Positions 55,901 to 60,000 of a DNA stretch of 60,000 bases are shown piece by piece. A program made the translations under genes and the position numbers. How positions within the stretch are numbered: position 1 is the first letter of the stretch; each line of letters opens with the position of its first letter. A model generated the notes under the pieces. That model did not search any database and was not told the origin of the DNA. It was given only the letters and a program-made list of their open reading frames with translations. Origin of the DNA: Bugula neritina (taxonomy: Eukaryota; Bryozoa; Gymnolaemata; Cheilostomatida; Bugulidae); the NCBI GenBank assembly GCA_964035545.1, contig OZ037772.1, positions 11,723,818-11,783,817 on the forward strand, read 5' to 3'.

Positions 55901-56995
55901 AAAAACATTACATTCCGTAATAATTATTTTCTAAAATGTGTTTAGTCAAAACTGTTAACAGCTTAGATGGTGAAGACGCATCACTCTGAGACATATTACC
56001 ATTCAAGAAAAAATATTGTATAGTTATAAAATCCCCGTGAACTTTAGTGTTGCAAACAGCTAGTTTTAAATTGTCAGTCATTTCGAAGTGTTTTGTGCAG
56101 TTATTGAACATTCTGTCTAAAGTATAATTAGTTGAAAACATCTTTCCAGAAAAGCTACCATTACCGCTCATAACTATGTTGATTACATTCATTGATAAAA
56201 ATAGTGCTACCAGGATAATAGCGATAGGTTTCTTTTTTAGTTCTGAAAAGCTCCAGTCATTCTTTGCATTATCTCTCCTGGTCGAAACTTTATTAATGAG
56301 TGTATTCCGATTATGTACAACTTTTCTCGCCACATCTAACTCATCTTCAGCCACATTTGCATCTTGTTCATTAAATATAGGATCTTTATTTTGCAAGGGA
56401 AAATTTTCTACTTCTGTCATCATTGATTAACCTTTGCGCTCAAAACATATAACGATGAATGATGTAAATTTCAGAATGGTGATGTTTTATACCAAAAAAC
56501 ACACAAATTTTGACTCGCAAACTGTATAACTCTCAGCTCAGTGAGTAAATTTTGTTACTTATAAAGTTAGTGACAAGGATATACAGCTAAACTAATCATT
56601 GATCCACCTTCCAGTAATTGCTTAAAAAGGTGTATTCACTGTAAGCTAAATTTAATAGCTACCACCTGTCAACTTTAAGGCTTACAATGCTCACATAGTT
56701 AACGAGATGCTAATTTCCATAGCCATAGAGTCTACGCTATGTTGACAAATTGACCGATACGAGATGCTTACTTCCATAGCCGTAGAGGGGCTTATTATAC
56801 TACTGACATGTGCTTACTATTAACACAGAAACATACATATTATTATGTGTAAAATATATGCACGCATTCGATCTCATATGTGAGGAATTGCTGTGTTACA
56901 AATACAAACCTGTCATTTGTTTTGCAGAAGAAAAAAAAGCTGGTGATGCAAATGACGCTCTGGACTTCCTTAAGGGTCTTGGCATTGTTGGATAA
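37952..56995 (+). CDS. Small secreted cysteine-rich protein, last intron split by a Polinton
   Basis: Not recognised as a named gene. Exons: 37952-38001, 38442-38560, 38927-39079, 39555-39603, 39883-39907, 40154-40265, 56928-56995. All phases match, giving 191 aa. The N-terminus is a signal peptide (MAASPSLLLFLCLAVAG). The secreted part has eight cysteines (WCC, ICP, SYC, SC, ICC, NC). The sequence ICCRGYKQVGENC recalls the CCxGY...GxxC end of EMI domains, but the resemblance is local. The final exon encodes the last 22 residues and joins exon 6 in phase across 16.7 kb, almost all of it the inserted element. An AATAAA follows at 57036. Exons 5 and 6 are separated by a tandem-repeat intron, and their borders are the least certain. 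Confidence 0.75.
39908..40153 (+). repeat. About 33-bp tandem repeat forming an apparent intron
   Basis: Seven to eight copies of gtactgtggtaggcctgtag + taaagtatattat separate exons 5 and 6 of the secreted-protein gene. The first copy starts inside the exon-5 edge (gttagtaaatta) and the last copy runs into exon 6 (gtagtaaagtatggc). Every unit carries AG acceptor-like sites. Confidence 0.75.
40663..40668. repeat. Left target-site duplication GACATG
   Basis: Identical to 56805-56810 and directly abuts the left TIR. Confidence 0.95.
40669..40876 (+). repeat. Polinton left terminal inverted repeat
   Basis: Matches the complement of 56624-56804 with six substitutions over about 182 bp, plus a 26-bp insertion found only here (tttgttattgatgaattagc and on) that re-creates the flanking AGCATTGTA. 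Inside it a 28-bp motif (ctctacggctatggaagtaa...) occurs twice in direct orientation. Confidence 0.95.
41062..41601 (-). CDS. pro: Adenovirus-type cysteine protease (Polinton PRO)
   Basis: Maturation protease related to adenain (peptidase C5); in viruses it trims capsid proteins during assembly. The protein is 179 aa from the ATG at 41601; a GTG one codon earlier is not a likely start. The catalytic set is visible: His55 (GEHWVMF), Asp71 (YFDSFG, Glu in adenain), Gln101 and Cys108 (VCGQYC), with the Gln-to-Cys spacing of seven residues as in adenovirus. The start overlaps the capsid stop by 1 nt (TGATG), placing it as the last gene of the morphogenesis block, 186 bp from the left TIR. All active-site residues are present. 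Confidence 0.95.
   Translation of the reverse strand: MNSKEIYSILENDEWVKKMNFIGVFPVDRIPSSSLTDYPCCGVVNTKPHNHPGEHWVMFLKTENNTGVYFDSFGSGLYNMPEVAAIFDSVDSWQFSSTQLQSVFSTVCGQYCIFVLTHLARGFSLEHIISLINDCCDTYANDAFIFNYINQKYSNFLNKELEIVDLPFIFEQASYPVKI
41601..42911 (-). CDS. Major capsid protein, double jelly-roll (Polinton PY)
   Basis: 436 aa. The order and character match the Polinton PY family, established as a double jelly-roll capsid protein: an N-terminal segment with IEEGYHVEHMPTTSL, then GPIKFSISGDSNNYLDLSSSY, LLGHTLFQQVEIMLNDVVIS, then the second barrel with FFQRRFILNGVDMKLKF and a long C-terminal loop region. An alternative start is Met5. It lies between the small basic protein (11-bp gap) and the protease (1-nt overlap). 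The family assignment is from sequence pattern and position, without an alignment run. Confidence 0.9.
   Translation of the reverse strand: MSFIMEHSCLAGKPELDLFSTLPTQASIEEGYHVEHMPTTSLNDEGPIKFSISGDSNNYLDLSSSYLLLEVKITKADGTDLDAQGDAAPINLLGHTLFQQVEIMLNDVVISNASNLYHYRALIETLLSYSDEAKKSQLSMSLYSKDTPGKMDHIGGDNEGLEARRRITGQSKTVQLIVRPHADIFFQRRFILNGVDMKLKFVRNHNSLVLMAGENSTCKLKILNASFFLRKVKINSGIQLKHIENLDKKLLPAVYPIRRVDMKSFNIALGSLSWNEENLFHGILPKRIVIGIVNAGAFEGAYNLNPFNFQHKHLKYTNLVVDGKQVPQKALVSDYTNHNTLRNYFTLLESTGKVFNNGGIDIDREEYEKGYSLMAFDLTPDLDLSTCFHLMKRGTIRLELKFSQALDTPVNVIVYSEFDSGIKIDKNRAVLTNFYA
42923..43354 (-). CDS. Small basic Polinton protein, probable virion component
   Basis: 143 aa. It starts with the ATG that overlaps the penton stop by 4 nt (ATGA). 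The middle (about 30-70) is a Gly-rich amphipathic stretch (YGLGSIFGNILKAALPVVKQ). The C-terminal 40 residues are strongly basic (NRNRNKKRKRQ, KVKRRRVTKR), suited to DNA binding or nuclear import. Its position between penton and major capsid genes resembles adenoviral core or cement proteins such as pVI or pX, but homology cannot be claimed from sequence alone. Confidence 0.8.
   Translation of the reverse strand: MRIIPFDCDAASNSYRQLYEQSGNGMIPIFSGEKYQTGYGLGSIFGNILKAALPVVKQGVKSLGKTAINTGLNIARDSLSGKPFRESIKDNVNSAAGEVITKGITYVTNRNRNKKRKRQTNRVTSSKSSKVKRRRVTKRDIFS
43351..44121 (-). CDS. Probable penton / minor capsid protein (Polinton PX)
   Basis: 256 aa. It begins MRVVLPSNASLKHFPKNSLS and continues with TVQLPQSLDFTDGSYEIGLSEI, a pattern of the short proteins encoded beside the Polinton capsid gene and interpreted as single jelly-roll pentons. 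It is beta-rich by eye with no membrane segment. It is 33 bp from the integrase stop and overlaps the next gene by 4 nt. The penton role is from the family and gene order. Confidence 0.75.
   Translation of the reverse strand: MRVVLPSNASLKHFPKNSLSVYTVQLPQSLDFTDGSYEIGLSEIQFYKSWFNVKQCSITLKVNEAEETVHLDDGYYKSDKKLIQSINQAINDQCLNLKVKFNFYYNDVNKNFYVIAENVRGCSIDITYSPSLEKILNVQEEKMEIKSMTDGTILVKYNTPIRLHTIFNLMVYTDVAESSIVGDTQAQLLRVVGVEDGHWRLQSTNFNNVQYCKINKTHVSSVSIYIYTDYGERVPFTHGRTVVTVDIRKVKPINLI
44155..45282 (-). CDS. int: Retroviral-type integrase with C-terminal chromodomain-like region (Polinton INT)
   Basis: 375 aa from the ATG at 45282 (MARRKRKKQ). The frame is open 36 codons further upstream, inside the neighbouring gene, but that part is not integrase-like. 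The catalytic triad is D89 (WQIDLTD), D153 (ILSDRGKEF) and E188 (SMVERLQR), the D,D-35-E layout of rve integrases, which join element ends to target DNA. The last 45 residues (YKIESIVGQR, KQFLVRWAGYPPSFDSYV) look like a chromodomain, which in other integrases directs insertion to modified chromatin. The start overlaps the 241-aa gene by 50 nt. Confidence 0.95.
   Translation of the reverse strand: MARRKRKKQNPDSSYTDKLIRDTYFNISKPAGFGSKAKLYKSLKGKVSKGAIDRWLEKTDSYNLHKPLRKNFPRRKYIVSGINAMWQIDLTDLQQFSSENNGFKYILLSIDTFSRKAYGVPLKTKSGLEVSRAMREIIENENNNTPPEMILSDRGKEFFNPQFKALMKEYNINHFSSNNQEIKASMVERLQRTLKAKLFKYFTHQNSHRYLDILNDLISSYNNSKHSAHNSTPNDVTVNNQEEIWHRLYTDSQSGQTNKLKYNVGDLVRISKYSTVFKKGYLPSWSEEIFTIAKIHTTNPPVYSLADDSGDQLEGTWYEPELQKVNTKSNTYKIESIVGQRTVNGKKQFLVRWAGYPPSFDSYVDKRDVIFNYKN
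45233..45958 (-). CDS. Polinton protein of unknown function, 241 aa
   Basis: Not recognised beyond its position. Lys/Asn/Ser-rich and without cysteine-rich or membrane segments. Residues about 125-195 look the most ordered (ASQLWDILKKDGKVSVND, GWKEFRQVLIDYNVPKLLIN). The C-terminus is basic (KAKTKKAKSR). The GW...L..LNVPK-like block recurs in unassigned proteins of other Polintons as far as I recall. The start overlaps the upstream 116-aa gene's stop by 4 nt and the 3' end overlaps the integrase by 50 nt. Confidence 0.75.
   Translation of the reverse strand: MNSQSARKFLLVDAADLKHNSFVNADVSKNNDYQQVERNKPLITKELFAVDKLMSEILNDNTLSENKKVTAYNNALTNYQELKTTTYKKISSTRLPTLSKNSEPQLKETESLTSYNPLLAIPQRFKTKASQLWDILKKDGKVSVNDAGQVTINGNQLRGSNLSDLLNLAVNSQLKGKTLEGWKEFRQVLIDYNVPKLLINQNVIEEKSKSRRESSKLSSGEWDPYDGKAKTKKAKSRLQLY
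45955..46305 (-). CDS. Small Polinton protein with hydrophobic Gly-rich tail, 116 aa
   Basis: The N-terminal two thirds are basic and helical (SELLNCFSDICYNVLKGKVS, LSPTEENNLGKYKNILRKIA). The end is GGFLSALLGPLIGSVLAPLAKGI followed by FRKR. Proteins with this VLKG...LSP...QKGGFL...LLGP order are common in Polintons. The amphipathic tail could be membrane-active, as in capsid proteins that breach endosomes; that is inference. It starts 14 bp after the ATPase stop and ends in a 4-nt ATGA overlap. Confidence 0.8.
   Translation of the reverse strand: MTARIKKHAKTLSYLAECDKHNCKAIINAAGSELLNCFSDICYNVLKGKVSLSPTEENNLGKYKNILRKIADKKSTLKTKKTLVQKGGFLSALLGPLIGSVLAPLAKGIFSGFRKR
46320..46970 (-). CDS. atp: FtsK/HerA-type DNA-packaging ATPase (Polinton ATP)
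   Basis: 216 aa from the ATG at 46970 (MSLPFYHTFS); an in-frame ATG at 47045 would add 25 residues. Walker A is GPSRAGKT (residues 15-22). Walker B is NLIIFDDLM, followed by the sensor region SVIFITQNLFQ typical of A32-like packaging ATPases. It pumps the genome into a preformed capsid in related viruses. The shorter start fits the family, where Walker A lies near the N-terminus. It is first in the tightly packed morphogenesis block and has the 10-bp repeat array about 95 bp upstream. Confidence 0.93.
   Translation of the reverse strand: MSLPFYHTFSAIVAGPSRAGKTQWVRKLITNSHTMISPPPEKIIYCYSEWQPLFSSYNNVEFHQGVIDIQELNKNIKNLIIFDDLMSEIDQNIENIFTKHSHHRNISVIFITQNLFQDNSHMRTMSRSASYVVVFKNPRDVNQISYLARQMFPKNQSNFVVEAFRDATSVPFGYLVIDYRQETEDYLRIRTGVFPGEKTYIYLSNRNATSLQRNAA
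47063..47120. repeat. 10-bp iterons upstream of the ATPase gene
   Basis: Six tandem copies of tttaggcatg / tttaggcaag. They lie between the ATPase start (46970 or 47045) and the stop of the 132-aa gene (47148). Could be a promoter or protein-binding site for the block downstream; no direct evidence. Confidence 0.85.
47148..47546 (-). CDS. Small helical Polinton protein, 132 aa, function unknown
   Basis: The start is the ATG at 47546 (MENLYLLQKN); the frame is open ten codons further only from a TTG. It is almost wholly alpha-helical by eye with no coiled coil. Features in order: NELVELAEDMY (52-62), PNISAIRLETIFFLCVQI (80-97) and YFIQQIQWNLGIAL (112-125). This order loosely recalls BH3, BH1 and BH2 of Bcl-2 proteins, which some related animal adintoviruses carry, but the spacings are shorter than usual and the NWGR core is missing. 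It stands alone between the polymerase and ATPase genes. Confidence 0.7.
   Translation of the reverse strand: MENLYLLQKNAYNYIWYKLSKMSRQHYVNYCITQTVLDMYNKHQNWSEEEINELVELAEDMYETNGYVQFCKVAKDLTDPNISAIRLETIFFLCVQICKMYIEAGEHFAVKYFIQQIQWNLGIALEKQNNVQ
47628..52030 (-). CDS. polB: Protein-primed family B DNA polymerase with N-terminal zinc finger (Polinton POLB), 5' exon not found
   Basis: Replicates the element from its ends using a protein primer. Exons seen (high-low): 52030-51888, 51778-48598, 48448-47628; introns of 109 and 149 bp are GT-AG and in phase. The first exon shown encodes a C2H2 finger (CHICGKSYNHRQ...H...H) and a second Cys/His cluster, contains no ATG and starts out of phase, so an upstream exon is missing. 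Proofreading motifs: FDCET (near 50620), the FNG-AVYD region and YYNNEDVRHF. Polymerase motif A is YDATSLY (near 49520), motif B GNSAYGRT (48425-48448, split by the intron), motif C MDTDSMY (near 48140). The GCWFHGH insert near 49245 is typical of Polinton and plasmid polymerases. All catalytic residues are present. Confidence 0.94.
52244..53800. repeat. 109-bp tandem repeat array inside the Polinton
   Basis: About 14 head-to-tail copies of a unit beginning catcgagtatatattgagat, with aacaactcgcttttatacat and tagtggcagagatagtattg. Start points at 52373, 52482 and 52591 give a period of 109 bp. The first and last copies are divergent. Units from 53300 on form a subtype with cattcaatagtagcagtgct. 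It sits between the 301-aa gene and the polymerase. Confidence 0.93.
53907..55219 (-). CDS. Spliced Polinton protein of unknown function, 301 aa
   Basis: Exons (high-low): 55219-55095, 54851-54756, 54591-53907; GT-AG introns in phase. The start ATG at 55219 opens exon 1. Order: a short heptad helix (LVKKLEAELLQLRRKV, 4-19), a Lys/Ser-rich stretch with two KRKK-type basic clusters that could be nuclear signals, a long Ser/Thr/Ala linker (about 55-115), then an ordered domain (about 120-301) with CYLVPLNYDQ, RKFFFKSDEFIGELKIYE and LLGCYVDVVRN. The layout (oligomerising helix, nuclear signal, linker, folded domain) would suit a DNA-binding or fibre-like protein, but no family is recognised. Confidence 0.8.
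54904..55065. repeat. 78-bp direct duplication in intron 1 of the 301-aa gene
   Basis: Two copies starting ggttagcataattatagaaa at 54904 and 54982, differing at a few positions. Confidence 0.9.
55220..55907. other. Intergenic stretch in the Polinton with a diverged duplication
   Basis: No gene found. Two related segments of about 170 bp (starting near 55354 and 55559) share a gggttt...aatattatatcag core and an end like cccat...taaatt.gaaa..gc.gtgtca. This is the probable promoter region for the 301-aa gene. Confidence 0.55.
55908..56423 (-). CDS. Predicted type II membrane glycoprotein of the Polinton, 171 aa
   Basis: Not recognised. The N-terminal 65 residues are hydrophilic and end in KKK. 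A single hydrophobic segment (about 66-85, PIAIILVALFLSMNVINIVM) follows. The C-terminal 86 residues have four N-glycosylation sequons (NGS88, NYT99, NCT108, NMS143) and two cysteines (109, 124), as expected for a domain in the ER lumen or outside the cell. Start: ATG at 56423; a second ATG follows at once. It is the outermost gene, about 200 bp from the right TIR's inner end. Confidence 0.75.
   Translation of the reverse strand: MMTEVENFPLQNKDPIFNEQDANVAEDELDVARKVVHNRNTLINKVSTRRDNAKNDWSFSELKKKPIAIILVALFLSMNVINIVMSGNGSFSGKMFSTNYTLDRMFNNCTKHFEMTDNLKLAVCNTKVHGDFITIQYFFLNGNMSQSDASSPSKLLTVLTKHILENNYYGM
56624..56804 (-). repeat. Polinton right terminal inverted repeat
   Basis: Mirror of the left TIR without the 26-bp insertion; it has the same internal pair of 28-bp direct motifs. 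It ends at the GACATG duplication. Confidence 0.95.
56805..56810. repeat. Right target-site duplication GACATG
   Basis: Identical to 40663-40668. Confidence 0.95.
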
Positions 56996-57035
56996 ATCGA
57001 ATGTTTAACTCTTGTACTGACATATACTTGCTTTG

Positions 57036-57041
57036 AATAAA
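57036..57041 (+). other. Polyadenylation signal of the secreted-protein gene
   Basis: AATAAA 41 bp after the stop at 56995. Confidence 0.7.
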
Positions 57042-57075
57042 GCAGCACATTCTTTGTTATAAACTTAGTGCAAGT

Positions 57076-57634
57076 TTTATTTATATTAAAAAAAATCATG
57101 ATGAACCTTTTAAAAAGTAAAATATATATGTTCAAATTAAAAACAACTAATAATGCATTTAGAAATGGGATGCAAAAACGTATCTGGTGCAACTTTTTGC
57201 AAGTTGGAACTGCAAATATAACTATAGCACATTTGTATCTATAGCTTAAGGGGAATTGATGCTTTTTTGTATGATACTTGGCTTTCATTTTGTTCTTATT
57301 TAACTGCTTTGCCAGAAAAATTTGACACTTCAACTACATTATAGTAAGTATTTTCAAACCGAGTTCTTTTGTAAAAAAATTGTAACTGATTATGCATAAA
57401 TTTTTGCAATTGATCATGCAATAAAAAACTAAAAAAATCTAAAATAGTTATTGAAGTTAAAGCATAAGTTGAGAGTTGTCTCGAAAACTCCAGCAAGTTT
57501 TGTTAAAAATTAGATTCCACTTCTTGACAGTAGCAATTACTTTGCAATATGCTTGTATATAAAATATTAAACATATTAAGTTTGACAATCCTGTCTCAAA
57601 GTAGCTGTGTGATTGATTATGACTCATGCAAGAA
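57076..57634 (-). other. Probable 3' UTR of the coiled-coil gene
   Basis: TTTATT at 57076-57081 is AATAAA on the minus strand. Sequence from there to the stop codon at 57635 is AT-rich; small frames in it have no supporting features. Confidence 0.5.
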
Positions 57635-58727
57635 CTATTTCTTCGAGCTGCGATATCGGTCAATTTTCTTTTTGAGTCTCTTTTCCTGTTCCTCCATCTG
57701 CTTTCGCTGCCGTTCAATTGCTGACAGTTCTAACCGCAGTTTCCGAAGCAGCTCTGTTTCTTCCTCCATCTGTTCCTCCTCGGTTTCCACCGTCAATTGC
57801 TGCCGCTTGTTCCTGTATTCTGTCAGCAGCATTGACTGCCCTTCTTTCAACTCTTCTTCCTGTTTCTGTATCTGGTTTCTGGCCTGGAAAGTGAGAGTGA
57901 GGTCGTTGTGCCACTTGCCCACCTGCCGTGCCATGTCAGTTCTGGTTGGTGACTCATCACCTTGTAGAGTACTGTCTGTCATATCTTTAGTATGCATACG
58001 TCTGCGGAGATGCTGAGCCTTAAGGATGAAAACTTTCTTTGTATCTAACGACTTTCTCTTTTCTTCCAAAATCAATTGATATTTTCTACATAAGAAGTGA
58101 CAATGCTCTACTAAATAAAATTTTTGAAATGCACTAACTTATTTAAAAATATAATTCAATTTTAGTTAAATTATTAAAATTTTAGTAAATTTGAAAATAT
58201 CAAATTCTGTTTATTCATTAAAATTTAATTATGATTATACTTTTGAGTATATGTTTCAATAGCTATAATATTAAAGTGCAATATTTTAAATATGAAAATG
58301 AACAAGCTGATGAAAGCTAAAGAAAGCTAGGCTGGCATCAATGTCAGGATATACACAAAAAGTGCAAAGTGTATGTGCTATAGCAGTTTAAATATACTTG
58401 AACACTTTTTATGCAAGAACTTGTAACAAAAGATGTAGGTTTAATGTCGCAATAGTTTACACATTACATTGAATTATTATGAACACAATTATACCAATTA
58501 GATTTTCACCAGTCTGAATGCGAAACTAATTTGTTTGAATAGGAATAAAATCAAAGATCGCTGGCTAAACTATCTTTTAAGAACATAGCCAGCAGTTACC
58601 TGGTAGCAGGGCTGTCTTTATATCTTGCAAGAGTTGGATCTGAAAGAAACCTCTTTACAGTTTCATTTATTATGGTTCTTAGATGATCATCTAATTCTTC
58701 TTCCTCTGCAAACTCTGTCTTGTATGC
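57635..58727 (-). CDS. Coiled-coil protein, 3' end of a gene continuing to the right
   Basis: Exons (high-low): 58727-58600 and 58085-57635, joined in phase by GT-AG borders. The first visible exon encodes an acidic then helical stretch (FAEEEELDDHLRTIINETVK). The last encodes 150 residues with a long Glu/Lys/Arg/Gln-rich coiled coil (KEGQSMLLTEYRNKRQQL, ELLRKLRLELSAIERQRKQM) ending KKIDRYRSSKK. No catalytic domain is seen. It resembles centrosomal or ciliary coiled-coil proteins in style only. Earlier exons lie beyond the retrotransposon or outside the window. Confidence 0.75.
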
Positions 58728-58740
58728 CTATATTGAAAGC

Positions 58741-58805
58741 TCTGATTGGTCAGTTACAATGTAGGTCAGTTAAAATGTAGGTCAGGTACAATGTAGGTCA
58801 GGTAC
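58741..58805. repeat. Short tandem repeat, about 20 bp
   Basis: Three near copies of tacaatgtaggtcagg just upstream of the coiled-coil exon and left of the LTR. Confidence 0.75.
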
Positions 58806-58830
58806 TTAATGTACTTAATTAAATAGATGC

Positions 58831-59025
58831 TGTTGTATCCTGGCTAAGTGTCCACATCTGTTTTACCAATTATGTGTGAAAGGTTAATGTACTTATGTTA
58901 TTAGTCATGGTTTTGAGTGCAATATTATTATGTGCTTGATTGTAAAGCAGTCAGTTATTATAGCGAGTGCAAGCAGTGCAGAATAAACTTTTACTCTCCC
59001 TTTACACGCAATCCACATTGTTACA
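58831..59025 (+). mobile_element. Probable 5' LTR of a Ty3/Gypsy-like retrotransposon
   Basis: Begins TGTTGTATCC and ends TTGTTACA. It has an AATAAA near 58983 followed by a T-rich stretch. Immediately after it, TGGCGACGAG has the look of a primer-binding site. The 3' LTR is outside the window, so the left end is an estimate. Confidence 0.55.
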
Positions 59026-59092
59026 ATGGCGACGAGAATATAAACTATATTACTTACAACTGGAATATTACTACTCTGGGCAATTTCTAACC

Positions 59093-60000
59093 ATGGCTGT
59101 CTCTCTGGACACTAGTACAAGCAACGTGAGGACTTTTTCTGTGTCTACAGATCCCCTGACTGTTGGATCAAGGTGGAAGAAGTGGAAGAGGGCGTTTGAG
59201 TACTTTGTTGTAGGGAGAGGGGTTACAAATGCTGCTCAGAAAAAGGCACTGCTATTAAACATGGCTGGTGAAGAAGTGCAAGACATATTTGAAGTACTGC
59301 CAGCTGGAGAGGGTGCTAATGAATATGCCAGGGCTATGGCAGCACTAGATACTCACTTTACACCCAAGACGAACATTCCCTATGAAAGGTCGGTTTTTCG
59401 TAGAACAGAGCTGACAAGTGGGGAGACAATCACAAACTACATCACAAGACTACGACAGCTTGCTATTACCTGCGAATATGACGATGTGAACAATGTAATT
59501 AGAGATCAGGTAATTGAAAAATGTAAGTCTAGTCATCTACGTAGGAAATTACTAGAGAGAGGCTCAGAATTGACACTGGCTCATGTAATTTCTATTTCTC
59601 AAACGGAGGAAGCTGTCAGTATGCAAAGTGCGGACATTCATAGCTCTGGAGCTGCTGTAAATAATGTGAGGAATGGCAGAAGTAAACCACACAAGAAAGA
59701 CACACATTATACGTCAAAGGAAAAGAGCTGTTTCAGGTGCAAATCTACAAGACATGTAGCCTCTTCAAAGGAATGCCCAGCTCGCACAAAGATGTGTAGA
59801 TCATGTGGCAAGAAAGGACATTTTGCCGGGGCCAAGTTTTGCAGAGGAGCTAAGGGACAGATAAACTCTATGGATAATAGTGCTAAGAAGTATACTGCTG
59901 ATACTGAGGATGATATTGAAGCCTTGTTTACTGTTAGTGACAATACTGGAGGTGAGATGTTCAACATCAATGCAGCAAGGTCAGCTAAGCTCTCAGTTCA
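59093..60000 (+). CDS. gag: Gag polyprotein (start of gag-pol) of a Ty3/Gypsy-like element, cut by the window end
   Basis: Structural protein of the retrotransposon particle. It is open from ATG 59093 (good Kozak context, accATGg) to the last base, 302 codons, no stop. The capsid-like region includes RWKKWKRAFEYFVVGRGV and KKALLLNMAGEEVQDIFEVL, typical of Gypsy-type Gag. Two zinc knuckles follow: CFRCKSTRHVASSKEC and CRSCGKKGHFAGAKFC (second with the classic C-x2-C-x4-H spacing). A protease domain would be expected just beyond. The element is antisense to the coiled-coil gene. No damage is visible. Confidence 0.9.
   Translation, partial: MAVSLDTSTSNVRTFSVSTDPLTVGSRWKKWKRAFEYFVVGRGVTNAAQKKALLLNMAGEEVQDIFEVLPAGEGANEYARAMAALDTHFTPKTNIPYERSVFRRTELTSGETITNYITRLRQLAITCEYDDVNNVIRDQVIEKCKSSHLRRKLLERGSELTLAHVISISQTEEAVSMQSADIHSSGAAVNNVRNGRSKPHKKDTHYTSKEKSCFRCKSTRHVASSKECPARTKMCRSCGKKGHFAGAKFCRGAKGQINSMDNSAKKYTADTEDDIEALFTVSDNTGGEMFNINAARSAKLSV

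Larger units (their letters stand above)
40669..56804 (-). mobile_element. Complete Polinton/Maverick element, 16,136 bp
   Basis: Bounded by inverted repeats starting AGTAGTATAATAAG and by identical 6-bp flanks GACATG at 40663-40668 and 56805-56810, the duplication size expected of Polinton integrases. It carries the four diagnostic genes (protein-primed DNA polymerase B, packaging ATPase, integrase, adenovirus-type protease) plus a double jelly-roll capsid gene and a probable penton gene, all on the minus strand and without internal stops. TIR identity of about 97% and intact frames point to a fairly recent insertion. Host DNA on both sides belongs to one intron of the secreted-protein gene. 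Confidence 0.97.

Overview
The window is nuclear DNA from an invertebrate animal. It is AT-rich and has four spliced host genes with canonical GT-AG introns. One of them is an innexin, which excludes plants, fungi and protists; the YYQW motif and paired loop cysteines suggest a protostome, perhaps a lophotrochozoan. Species cannot be told from the sequence.

Layout: (1) 214-20327, minus strand: SEC16, the COPII coat scaffold of ER exit sites. I resolved 35 exons that join in phase; the 3' end may continue left of the window. (2) 20328-22545: divergent intergenic region of degenerate low-complexity sequence. (3) 22546-26759, plus: the mitochondrial tRNA-modifying GTPase GTPBP3 (MnmE), 8 exons, 544 aa. 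(4) 27799-36259, minus: an innexin, 9 exons, 398 aa, convergent with GTPBP3. (5) 37952-56995, plus: a small secreted cysteine-rich protein, 191 aa, 7 exons. Its last intron contains (6), a complete Polinton/Maverick at 40669-56804 (16.1 kb). (7) 57635-58727, minus: the 3' part of a coiled-coil gene. (8) 58831-60000, plus: the left end of a Ty3/Gypsy-like retrotransposon with intact gag.

The Polinton is the centrepiece. It has terminal inverted repeats of about 182-208 bp at roughly 97% identity and a perfect 6-bp target duplication (GACATG). All genes lie on the minus strand and none has an internal stop: a spliced protein-primed DNA polymerase B, packaging ATPase, retroviral-type integrase with a chromodomain-like tail, adenovirus-type cysteine protease, double jelly-roll major capsid protein, a probable penton protein, and six small or unassigned proteins. 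The morphogenesis block (41062-46970) is packed with gaps of at most 33 bp and stop/start overlaps. The replication end is interrupted by introns and a 109-bp satellite array. The set implies a self-replicating, possibly virion-forming element. Its least understood parts are a type II membrane glycoprotein, a spliced 301-aa protein and a 132-aa helical protein.

A second theme is tandem repeats that include splice sites: a triplicated donor and a duplicated acceptor in SEC16, and a repeat-filled intron in the secreted gene. Smaller mobile DNA includes a foldback MITE with an AAAT duplication and two related tRNA-derived SINE fragments, all in SEC16 introns.
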